This document shows, in pieces, positions 56,335-64,000 of a DNA stretch of 64,000 nucleotides. The translations under genes and the position numbers were made by a program. Source of the stretch: JAFAXD01 sp963833605 (GTDB lineage: Bacteria > Pseudomonadota > Alphaproteobacteria > Rhizobiales > Xanthobacteraceae). The notes below the pieces were generated by a model that was not told the origin of the DNA, ran no database searches, and saw only the letters and a list, made by a program, of their open reading frames with translations. Positions within the stretch are counted from its first letter, which is position 1. Every line of letters starts with the position of its first letter. The stretch is from NCBI GenBank assembly GCA_963833605.1, contig CAWHYZ010000016.1:62001-126000 (forward strand). Direction: 5' to 3'.

Positions 56335-56684
56335 CGCCGCGTCCATTTTTCCTTGCCGAGCCGGGTGCCGTCCGCATAGGTCCAGACCCCTTCCCAGCCG
56401 CTGTCCGTGGGCGCGTAGAGCGCAAGGCCGGTGTTGTTGCCGGTCCGATAGCTCACTCCGAGGAAGCGCGAATCGCCAAGGCCGGTACCGACGAAGCGCG
56501 TGCCACCAACATCCCAGGTGACCTTGTAGGTCTCGCCGGTCTTCTCGACCCTGGCCGTGCCGCTGTAGGAACCGCCGCCGCCGGGATTGCTGCCGCTCAC
56601 ATCATAGCTGCCGACCGGATCACCGGCCCAGGCAGCGGCAGCGAACAAGCAGACGGCGAGCGCGGTCACCGGAACAAAGCGCAT
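56331..56684 (-). CDS. Small exported beta-rich protein
   Basis: A 117-residue exported protein. Signal peptide at 1-20 (ends AWAGD). The mature part is glycine-rich with beta-type alternation (GSYDVSGSNPGGGGSYSGTARV, cited in part; TYKVTWDVGGTRFVGTGLG; GWEGVWTYADGTRLG). It looks like a small lipocalin- or YtkA-like barrel of unknown function. ATG at 56684 follows GGAGGG. The TAG stop (56331-56333) lies in the end of the palindromic element, so the original C-terminus may have been lost. Confidence 0.6.
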   Translation of the reverse strand: MRFVPVTALAVCLFAAAAWAGDPVGSYDVSGSNPGGGGSYSGTARVEKTGETYKVTWDVGGTRFVGTGLGDSRFLGVSYRTGNNTGLALYAPTDSGWEGVWTYADGTRLGKEKWTRR

Positions 56685-56830
56685 GGAGCCCTCCGTGATC
56701 GTGACGGCCGCATGCGCCGACACCGTCGCCATTGTGGCGAACCGTGCGTGCTACGCAATAGAAGCGGCAGTCTTGTCGTGTCCATTGGCGCTCGTCGGTC
56801 GGCACGCTAAACCTTCCGGTCGGAGCGCAC

Positions 56831-59800
56831 ATGGACACCGGTGTCTGGGATTTCTGGATCGATCGCGGCGGCACGTTCACCGACGTGATCGGCCGGACGC
56901 CGGACGGTTCGCTGATTGCGCACAAGCTGCTGTCAGAACAGCCCGAGGCCTATCGCGATGCCGCCGTACAGGGGATCCGCGACCTGCTTGGCCTCGCGGC
57001 CGGCACGCCGATCCCCTACGGGCGCATCGGCTCGATCAAGATGGGCACCACGGTCGCCACCAACGCATTGCTTGAGCGCAAGGGCGCGCGCACGCTGCTG
57101 GTGACCACCCGCGGTTTTCGCGATGCGCTCAAAATAGGATACCAGGCGCGACCAAAGATCTTTGCCCGCCACATCATCAAGCCGCAGGTGCTGTTCGAGC
57201 GGGTGGTGGAAGTGGCCGAGCGCGTGCGCGCCGATGGGACGGTCGAGCGAGCACCCGACCTCGATGCGATCCGCCCCGACCTTGAAAGCGCACTCGCCGA
57301 CGGCATCACGGCGGTCGCGATCGTCTTCATGCACGCCTATCGGTTCCCGGCGCACGAAGCGCGCGTCGCCGCGCTGGCGCGCGAGCTCGGGTTCACCCAA
57401 GTCTCGGTGAGCCACGAGGTCTCGCCGCTGATCAAGCTGGTCGGCCGCGGCGACACCACCGTGGTCGATGCGTATCTGTCGCCGATCCTGCGCCGTTATG
57501 TGGCGCAGGTGGCGGAGGAGTTGGGTTCTCCCTCCCCACAGAGGGGAGGGGAGCGCGCTGCGGCCAGCGGCGAGACCTCGTCCCAACAACAATCGCCCCG
57601 CCTCATGTTCATGATGTCCTCCGGCGGGCTAACGGCGGCTGACCTGTTCCAGGGCAAGGATGCGATCCTGTCCGGACCGGCGGGCGGCGTGGTCGGGATG
57701 GCGGAGACCGGCCGCGCAGCGGGCTTCGAGCACCTGATCGGGTTCGACATGGGCGGCACCTCGACCGACGTGTCGCATTTCGACGGCGAATACGAGCGCG
57801 CGTTCGAAACCGAAGTCGCCGGCGTGCGCATGCGCGCCCCGATGATGCTGATCCACACGGTCGCCGCCGGCGGCGGCTCGATCCTGCATTTCGACGGTGC
57901 GCGCTTTCGGGTCGGGCCTGCCAGCGCCGGCGCCAACCCGGGACCGAGATGCTACCGCCGCGGCGGGCCGCTAGCGGTCACCGACGCCAACGTCATGGTC
58001 GGGAAACTGCTGCCGGATTTTTTTCCAAAGATTTTCGGCCCGCGGCAGAACCTGCCGCTCGATGGCGATGCGGTGCGCGCGGCGTTTGCCGAGCTGGCAC
58101 GCGAGGTCGGTGTTAGCCGCACGCCCGAAGCGGTCGCCGACGGCTTCATCAAGATTGCGGTCGAGAACATGGCGAACGCGATCAAGAAGATCTCCGTGCA
58201 GCGCGGCTATGACGTGACCCGCTACACGCTCAACTGTTTCGGCGGCGCGGGCGGCCAGCATGCATGCCTGGTGGCGGACGCGCTCGGCATGACCAAGGTG
58301 CTGATCCACCCGTTCTCATCGCTGCTGTCGGCCTACGGGATGGGGCTTGCGAACATCCGCGCGACGCGCGAGCAGGCGCTGGAGCAGGATTTCGGCGAAC
58401 CGGCGCGCCAAGCCATTGCGGCGAGCGGCGCCAAACTCGGCGCGGATGCCAAGCGCGAGCTGGTGCGGCAGGGCGTGAGCGAGCAAGAGATTACGGTGCA
58501 GGTGCGCGCTCACATCCGCTACGCCGGCACCGATACGCCGCTGGTGGTCGAGGCGGGTCCCCTTGCAACCATGAAGATCGCGTTCGAGCGCGCCCACAGG
58601 GCGCGGTTCGGCTTTGTCGATGCAACCAAATCGCTGGTGGTTGAGGCTGTCTCGGTCGAGGCGATCGGCGGCGGCGCGACATTCGCCGAGCCGACGCACG
58701 CGACGACCGCGGCGCCTTTGCCTGCGCCGGCGCGCCAAATACGGTTCTATTCCGGCGGCGCCTGGCACGATGCCGGCGTGTTCACCCGCGACCAACTCAT
58801 GCCCGGCCATCGCGTCGATGGCTCCGCGATCATCATCGAACCGCATCAGACCATCGTGGTCGAAGCCGGCTGGCGCGCCGAGATCACTCCCCAGAACCAC
58901 CTCGTGCTCGAGCGGATCTCGCCGATCGCGCGCACGCACGCGATCGGCACTGATGCCGATCCGGTCATGCTCGAAGTGTTCAACAACCTGTTCATGTCGA
59001 TTGCCGAGCAGATGGGGGTGTCACTGCAGAACACTGCCTACTCGGTCAACATCAAGGAGCGCCTCGACTTCTCCTGTGCGGTCTTCGCCGCCGACGGCAC
59101 GCTGGTGGCCAACGCCCCTCACATGCCGGTGCATCTCGGGTCCATGGACCGGGCAGTCGAGACCATCATCCGCGAGAACAAGGGTTCAATCGCGCCGGGC
59201 GACGTTTATGCGATCAACGCGCCCTACAACGGCGGCACCCATCTGCCCGACATCACGGTGTGCACGCCGGTGTTCGACGACGGCGCGCGCGAGATCCTGT
59301 TCTGGGTCGCGAGCCGCGGCCATCACGCCGATGTCGGCGGTATCTCGCCCGGCTCGATGTCGCCGAATGCGACCACGATCACCGAGGAAGGCGTCTACAT
59401 CGACAACTTCAAACTGGTCGAGGGCGGGCGCTTCCGCGAGACGGAGCTCCAAGAGCTCCTCACCGGTGCCAAATATCCGGCGCGCAATCCGGTGCAGAAC
59501 ATCAACGACCTCAAGGCGCAGATCGCCGCCAACGCGAAAGGCGCGCAGGAGTTGCGCCGCATGGTCGAGCAATTCACGCTTCCGGTGGTCCACGCCTATA
59601 TGCAACACGTGCAGGACAACGCGGCCGAAAGCGTGCGGCGCGTGATCGACGCGCTGCACGATTCGGCGTTCTCCTACGAGATGGACCAGGGTACCGTGAT
59701 CAAGGTGAAGATCACGGTCGACCGGCAGAAACGCGAAGCCACCGTCGATTTCACCGGCACGTCGCCGCAGCAGCCGACCAACTTCAACGCGCCGGAACCG

Positions 59801-60529
59801 GTAGCGCGCGCGGCCGTGCTCTACGTTTTTCGCGTGATGGTCGACGACGACATTCCGATGAACGCCGGCTGCCTGCGGCCGATCAACATCATCATTCCGA
59901 AGCGCTCGCTGCTGTCGCCCGAATATCCGGCCGCGGTGGTGGCCGGCAATGTCGAGACCTCGCAGGCGGTGACCAACTGCCTGTTCGGCGCGCTCGGCGC
60001 ACTCGCGGCCGCCCAGGGCACCATGAACAATCTCAATTTCGGCAACGACACCTATCAGTACTACGAGACGATCTGCTCCGGCTCGCCGGCCGGGCCCGGT
60101 TTTCCCGGTACCGACGCGGTGCACACCCACATGACCAATACGCGCCTGACCGATCCTGAAATTCTGGAATTCCGCTATCCGGTCGTGCTCGAGGATTTCC
60201 ATGTTCGGGCGGGCTCGGGCGGCCGCGGCAAATGGAACGCCGGCGACGGCGTGAAACGCACCATCCGGTTCCTCGAGACGATGGATTGCACGATCCTGTC
60301 GGGCCATCGCCGCGTTCGCCCCTTCGGGCTCGCCGGCGGCGAGGCCGGCCAGGTGGGCGCGAATGCGGTGCGGCGAGCAGATGGACGGGTGGAACAGCTC
60401 GCCGGCTGCGACGCGACCGTGCTCGCAGCCGGCGAAGCGATCATCATCCAGACGCCGACCGCAGGGGGATACGGGCGCCAGCGGTCAGATCCTCAGGAAA
60501 AAGGCGTCAGGAAGAATGATGCTTCCTGA
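56831..60529 (+). CDS. Fused hydantoinase A/B (5-oxoprolinase family)
   Basis: A 1232-residue fusion of HyuA-like (about 1-690) and HyuB-like (about 700-1225) parts, which hydrolyse 5-oxoproline or N-substituted hydantoins using ATP. N-terminal nucleotide motif DRGGTFTDVIG, then MGTTVATNALLERKG, FDMGGTSTDVSHFDG and NCFGGAGGQHAC. The B part has NTAYSVNIKERLDFSCAVF, HLPDITVCTPVF, ASRGHHADVGGISPGSMSP and GRGKWNAGDGV. An odd insert at about 231-256 (SPSPQRGGERA...) is encoded by a palindromic repeat. Long, intact frame with no frame change. Confidence 0.9.
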   Translation: MDTGVWDFWIDRGGTFTDVIGRTPDGSLIAHKLLSEQPEAYRDAAVQGIRDLLGLAAGTPIPYGRIGSIKMGTTVATNALLERKGARTLLVTTRGFRDALKIGYQARPKIFARHIIKPQVLFERVVEVAERVRADGTVERAPDLDAIRPDLESALADGITAVAIVFMHAYRFPAHEARVAALARELGFTQVSVSHEVSPLIKLVGRGDTTVVDAYLSPILRRYVAQVAEELGSPSPQRGGERAAASGETSSQQQSPRLMFMMSSGGLTAADLFQGKDAILSGPAGGVVGMAETGRAAGFEHLIGFDMGGTSTDVSHFDGEYERAFETEVAGVRMRAPMMLIHTVAAGGGSILHFDGARFRVGPASAGANPGPRCYRRGGPLAVTDANVMVGKLLPDFFPKIFGPRQNLPLDGDAVRAAFAELAREVGVSRTPEAVADGFIKIAVENMANAIKKISVQRGYDVTRYTLNCFGGAGGQHACLVADALGMTKVLIHPFSSLLSAYGMGLANIRATREQALEQDFGEPARQAIAASGAKLGADAKRELVRQGVSEQEITVQVRAHIRYAGTDTPLVVEAGPLATMKIAFERAHRARFGFVDATKSLVVEAVSVEAIGGGATFAEPTHATTAAPLPAPARQIRFYSGGAWHDAGVFTRDQLMPGHRVDGSAIIIEPHQTIVVEAGWRAEITPQNHLVLERISPIARTHAIGTDADPVMLEVFNNLFMSIAEQMGVSLQNTAYSVNIKERLDFSCAVFAADGTLVANAPHMPVHLGSMDRAVETIIRENKGSIAPGDVYAINAPYNGGTHLPDITVCTPVFDDGAREILFWVASRGHHADVGGISPGSMSPNATTITEEGVYIDNFKLVEGGRFRETELQELLTGAKYPARNPVQNINDLKAQIAANAKGAQELRRMVEQFTLPVVHAYMQHVQDNAAESVRRVIDALHDSAFSYEMDQGTVIKVKITVDRQKREATVDFTGTSPQQPTNFNAPEPVARAAVLYVFRVMVDDDIPMNAGCLRPINIIIPKRSLLSPEYPAAVVAGNVETSQAVTNCLFGALGALAAAQGTMNNLNFGNDTYQYYETICSGSPAGPGFPGTDAVHTHMTNTRLTDPEILEFRYPVVLEDFHVRAGSGGRGKWNAGDGVKRTIRFLETMDCTILSGHRRVRPFGLAGGEAGQVGANAVRRADGRVEQLAGCDATVLAAGEAIIIQTPTAGGYGRQRSDPQEKGVRKNDAS
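57528..57553 (+). repeat. Palindromic repeat inside hydantoinase coding frame
   Basis: CTCCCTCCCC (57528-57537) faces GGGGAGGGGAG (57543-57553), with one bulged base. It is read in frame as SPSPQRGGER. The same CCCTCCCC/GGGGAGGG type occurs between genes at 40006-40137, so an intergenic-type repeat has probably entered a coding region without breaking it. Confidence 0.65.
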
Positions 60530-60533
60530 CGCC
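60503..60533. repeat. Hairpin overlapping hydantoinase stop codon
   Basis: Perfect 12-bp arms GGCGTCAGGAAG (60503-60514) and CTTCCTGACGCC (60522-60533) with a 7-base loop; the TGA stop (60527-60529) lies in the right arm. No T-run follows on the plus strand. It separates convergent genes and may stabilise or end both messages. Confidence 0.65.
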
Positions 60534-60559
60534 TGACATTCCGGATTTCTTGCAGCCTG

Positions 60560-61511
60560 CTACGCTTGCTGGATCGCCGACAGCAGCCAGTTGCCGCCGC
60601 GCTCGCGCCGGAACGTCCATACTTCGGTGGCGACCTGCGGATGGTCATCGCCTTCGACCACGCGGCCGCTCGTGCGCTCCACCATCTGGTCGACGAGCGA
60701 GAATTTCATCGCCACGGTGGCGTAGTCGGTATTGCCCTCGCGCCAGGCCTCCGCCAGGTCGCCCTGCAGAAGCTTCACGTCGGACAGGCGGTTCACCACA
60801 CCGCGGCTGGCGTTGCGCGCCAGATCTTCGGAGAAGTAGGACAGCATCTCCGGCGTCGACGCGGGCACGCAGCGCATTGAGATCCTCGTTGCCATACGCG
60901 GCCTGCGTTTCATTGAGCAGGTGCTCGAACGCGTCATAGTCGGCCGCGGTAATGCCGATCTGATCCGATGGTCCGGAGGGATGCGGCGCACCGGCACCGC
61001 CGCCGCCGAGGTTCGACGTGGCGTCGCGCAGCATCGGTTGCCGCCCGTAGCCGGGCCCCGCAAAGGCCGGCTGCTGCTGGCGCCGCTGCCACCAGCTCCA
61101 GATCAGCCGCGCCACGATGACGACGAGGGCGACCTGGATGAGCAGGCCGAGGATCGACGCAAAGCCGCCGAGCCCGCCGAACAGGCCGCTCCCGAACAAC
61201 AGACCGAACAGACCTGCGCCGAGGAAGCCGGCCGCAAGGCCACCCAACAGGCCGCCGCCGAACAGGCCGCCCGGCCGATTGAAGAAGCCACCCGGGCGGG
61301 CCGCGCCCGGCGCCGAAGGCTGCGTCACCGAACGCTGCATCGGCGAAATCGACGGTGCCGTCGTGGTCGGGGCCGGAGCGGAAAATGTGCGCCCGCCGCG
61401 GCTGCCGAAGCTGCCGCCGCCGCCGACGCGGGCATCGGCCGTGCTCGCAACCAGCGCCAACGCCACGGCTGCAGCGCCAGCGATCGTCAGAACGCGACTG
61501 AAGCGGATCAT
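60560..61511 (-). pseudogene. Tim44-domain membrane protein, frameshifted
   Basis: The first frame starts at ATG 61511 (after GGGAGGTCATCG) with a signal, a Ser/Pro-rich part, a glycine-rich hydrophobic stretch (GGLLGGLAAGFLGAGLFGLL), a second hydrophobic segment (LLIQVALVVIVARLIWSWW) and the start of a Tim44-like domain (DYDAFEHLLNETQAAYGNEDLNALR). From about 60870 the domain continues in another frame (TPEMLSYFSEDLARNASRG ... WTFRRERGGNWLLSAIQQA) to 60560. One base change near 60865-60880 explains it. Bacterial Tim44-like proteins are of unsettled function. Confidence 0.82.
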
Positions 61512-61632
61512 CGATGACCTCCCAGGGGGGCCCTTCTGGCCCAAATCATTGGCGCGTAATATTGGGTGGCCGGGCGGCTGTTGGAAAGAGGGGGTAGTGT
61601 CGCAGGAGTGCAGTCCTGATCTCCCTCAACCC

Positions 61633-63196
61633 TCAATGGCCCGCCGGCGCCGTCGTCAACGGCGGCGGGCGCCGCATCAGCACCGCCATCAGGCCGAACG
61701 CGGCGAACAGCAAAGCGAGCAGCCAGAACACGTCCGCAAACGCCATGACGGTGCCCTGCTGGCGGGCGAGCAGCATCATCTGCTTCAGCGCCATGTTCGG
61801 CGCATCGCCGGCAAAACTCGAAAACCGCGCCGTCAGGTTGGCGAGCGTCTCGCCGGTCGCCGGCCGGCTCCAGTTCACGGCTTCGTGCAGGCGGGCGAGG
61901 TGGAGGTCCGTGCGATTGTCGAGCACGGTGTTGAGCGCGGCAAGGCCGACGGCGCCGCCGAGGTTGCGGGTGAGGTTGAACAGGCCGGAGGCATTCTTCA
62001 CGCGCTCGGGCGCGAGCGTGCCGAGCGCAACGTTGGTGATCGGCACCATGGCGAACATCAGGCCGATCCCGCGCAGCACCTGCGGCACGAACAGCTCCCA
62101 GAAATCGAAGTCCTTGGTGAGGTAGCTCATCTGCCAGGAGCCGGCCGCGAACGTCACGAACCCGAACACCAGCATGAAGCGCGGATCGACCTTGTCCATG
62201 AGCCGGCCGACGATCGGCGCGCACACAAACATGACGACGCCCGAGACGAACATGGTCTCGCCGATCATGAGCGCGTCGTAGCCGCGGATGCGCGCGAGAT
62301 AGAGCGGATAGAGATAGGTGAGGCCGTAGAGCCCGATCCCGAGCACGAACGAGAACATGCTGCCGAGCGCGAAGTTGCGATTGGCGAAGGCCCCCAGATC
62401 GACGATCGGCAGGCGGGCCGTGAATGCGCGCAGGAAGAACGCAACGGCGGAGAGCGCCGAGACGATCGCGAACAACGTAATCGTCGAATCCTCGAACCAG
62501 TCGTTACGCGTTCCCTCTTCCAGCACGTATTCGAGCGAGCCGAGGAAGGCCGCCATGAAGATGAGCCCGAACCAGTCGAAGTGGGTGAACAGCGAGAAGT
62601 CGGGCTGGTCGAAATCGATCAGCAGCAGGGCGGCGGCGACCACCACGATGCCGGGAATGATGTTGATGAAGAACAGCCAGCGCCAGGACAGCGCGTCGGT
62701 GAGATAGCCGCCCACGGTCGGGCCGATGGTCGGCGCCAAGGTGGCCACCAGTCCGATCATCGGCGCAATGATCGACATGCGCGAGCGCGGGAAGATCACG
62801 TAGGCGGCGGCGAACACGGTCGGGATCATGCCGCCGCCGATGAAGCCCTGGACGGCGCGCCAGACGATCATCTGATCCATGGAGGAGCGCAAGCCCGCAC
62901 ATCAGGCTCGCCAGCGTGAAGCCGGCGGCGGAGCCGGCGAACATCAGGCGCGTGCCGAGCGCGCGCGACAGGAAGCCGGAGAGCGGGATCGCGATCACCT
63001 CCGCGATCAGGTAGGCGGTCTGCACCCAGGAAATTTCGTCGGCCGACGCCGCCAGCCCGGCCTGGATCTCGTTCAGCGATGCCGACACGACCTGGATGTC
63101 GAGGAACGCCATGAACATGCCGAAGCACATGGCGAGGAACGCGATCAGCCGGCGTGGATCGATGCGCTCCGAACCGGGTGTGCCGATCGTGGTCAT
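61633..63196 (-). pseudogene. EmrB-type DHA2 multidrug exporter, frameshifted
   Basis: A 14-helix major facilitator of the DHA2 family. The first frame starts at ATG 63196 (after GGAG) and encodes FLAMCFGMFMAFLDIQVVSASL and GFLSRALGTRLMF, up to SLMCGLA near 62890. The rest (SSMDQMIVWRAVQGFIGGGMIP onward, to PPPLTTAPAGH) is in another frame to 61633. One extra base near 62887-62893 explains the break. Restored length is about 520 residues. Together with the next gene upstream it forms an inner-membrane and periplasmic-adaptor efflux pair. Confidence 0.85.
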
Positions 63197-63230
63197 GGGG
63201 TCTCCGGTGCCGGTGGCCGGTGCTGTGACC

Positions 63231-64000
63231 TCAGTTGTCTCGCAGCGCGAGGCCCATGCGCGGCAGGGCCATGCGGGCCGGCGTCGGCGCGCCGTCATCC
63301 GCGACCCGGGTCGGCTTGGTGTCGACGCGCACGACCACCGACATGCCGGGCCGCAGCAGGCCTAGTGCGGCGACATCGGCCGGGACCCGCACGCGCACCG
63401 GCACGCGCTGGACGATCTTGGTGAAGTTGCCGGTCGCGTTGTCGGGCGGCAGCAGCGAGAACACCGCGCCCGATGCCGGCGCGAAGCTGTCGACGGTTCC
63501 CTCGAGCGCGTGCTCGGGCAGCGCGTCGACGCTGATCGCGGCCTTCTGCCCCGGCTGCAGGCGCGCGAGCTGCGTCTCCTTGAAGTTGGCGTCGATGTAG
63601 ACCGCGTCGAGCGGCACCAGGCTGGCGAGACGCTGACCGGTTTGCACGTAGTCGCCGGTCTGCACGGCGCGATTGCCGATCACGCCGTCGATCGGCGCGC
63701 GGATCTCGGTGAACGCGAGGTCGCGTTCCGCCTTGGCCAGCGCGGTGCGCAATTCGGCGAGCGCGCGCTGGCTTCCTGCTCCTGGGCTTGCGTCACCTCG
63801 ACATTGGCCTCGGCGGCGGCGATCGCCGCTTGCGCGCCGGTGACGGCGGCGCGTCCCTGGTCGCGATTGGCCTGCGCGGTCTCGAGCGCCTGCCGGCTGG
63901 CAAAGTTCTTGTCCGCCAGTGCCTGCTGGCGCGCGAGTTCGGCATCGGCGCGCACGACCCCGGCTTGCGCCGAGGCGAGCTGGGCTTTCGCCTGTTCGAC
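63231..64000 (-). pseudogene. EmrA/HlyD-type membrane fusion protein, partial and frameshifted
   Basis: The gene enters from the right window edge. Coiled-coil hairpin sequence (ADAELARQQALADKNFASRQ; AAIAAAEANVEVTQAQEQEA) is in one frame down to about 63770, then lipoyl/beta-barrel parts (RDLAFTEIRAPIDGVIGNRA; LVPLDAVYIDANFKETQLARL) continue in another frame to the stop at 63231. One missing base near 63757-63770 explains it. The N-terminus and membrane anchor lie outside the window. Adaptor for the EmrB-like exporter downstream (34-base gap). Confidence 0.83.

Overview
The window is high-GC DNA that looks like an alphaproteobacterium of the order Hyphomicrobiales (Rhizobiales), near the Bradyrhizobium/Xanthobacteraceae group. 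The clues are a CpdR-type response regulator beside an N-formylglutamate amidohydrolase and a suhB-like small RNA, intergenic palindromes of the kind known from rhizobia, a LivFGHMK cluster joined to CoA ligases, and alphaproteobacterial Sox proteins. Species cannot be named from the sequence alone. No tRNA, rRNA, CRISPR array, phage or transposase gene was seen.

Region 1 (0.3-11.2 kb) is a sulfur-oxidation island. One leftward run reads soxC-soxD-soxX-soxY-soxZ-soxA-soxK-soxB, then two exported DsrE-like proteins, an exported HbpS/GlcG-like protein (frameshifted) and a SorAB-type sulfite dehydrogenase. A divergent ArsR-family repressor carries the two cysteines of the persulfide sensors SqrR/BigR. 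A pair of AT-rich repeats overlaps the predicted soxC promoter. A YeeE/YedE half-transporter pair follows. Inferred logic: SoxXA loads thiosulfate on SoxYZ, SoxB hydrolyses the sulfone, SoxCD oxidises the sulfane sulfur, SorAB handles free sulfite, and the repressor senses persulfide.

Region 2 (11.2-28.6 kb) holds an exported argininosuccinate-lyase-like protein, a divergent hybrid histidine kinase, then a rightward set: fused indolepyruvate:ferredoxin oxidoreductase, Crp-type regulator, long-chain acyl-CoA synthetase-like ligase, LivG, LivH, LivM, LivK, LivF and a degenerate phenylacetate-CoA-ligase-like protein. This suggests uptake and CoA activation of aromatic or branched acids.

Region 3 (28.6-51.3 kb) is mostly housekeeping and envelope: hemH, kdsD, galU, a lytic transglycosylase, an SGNH/DUF459 protein, PhzF, a GST, a frameshifted acyl-CoA synthetase, gltD-gltB (gltB frameshifted), a threonine aldolase, hsp20, a lysophospholipase-like hydrolase and a HisN-type phosphatase. 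A 1-kb gene-free stretch (39.1-40.2 kb) is a nest of palindromic repeats.

Region 4 (51.3-64 kb) has the suhB-like RNA, N-formylglutamate amidohydrolase, cpdR, a TRAP transporter (dctQ-dctM-dctP), a fused hydantoinase/5-oxoprolinase, a Tim44-domain protein and an EmrAB-type drug exporter cut by the window edge.

Three points stand out. First, a bipartite palindromic element of about 165 bp occurs three times (31.1, 33.9 and 56.2 kb), always as the same two different hairpins joined by a similar short spacer. Second, six otherwise well-conserved genes each carry a single frame change, which suggests sequencing or assembly indels more than real decay. Third, the Sox island has accessory members (two exported DsrE-like proteins, a one-haem SoxD) that hint at extra periplasmic persulfide handling.
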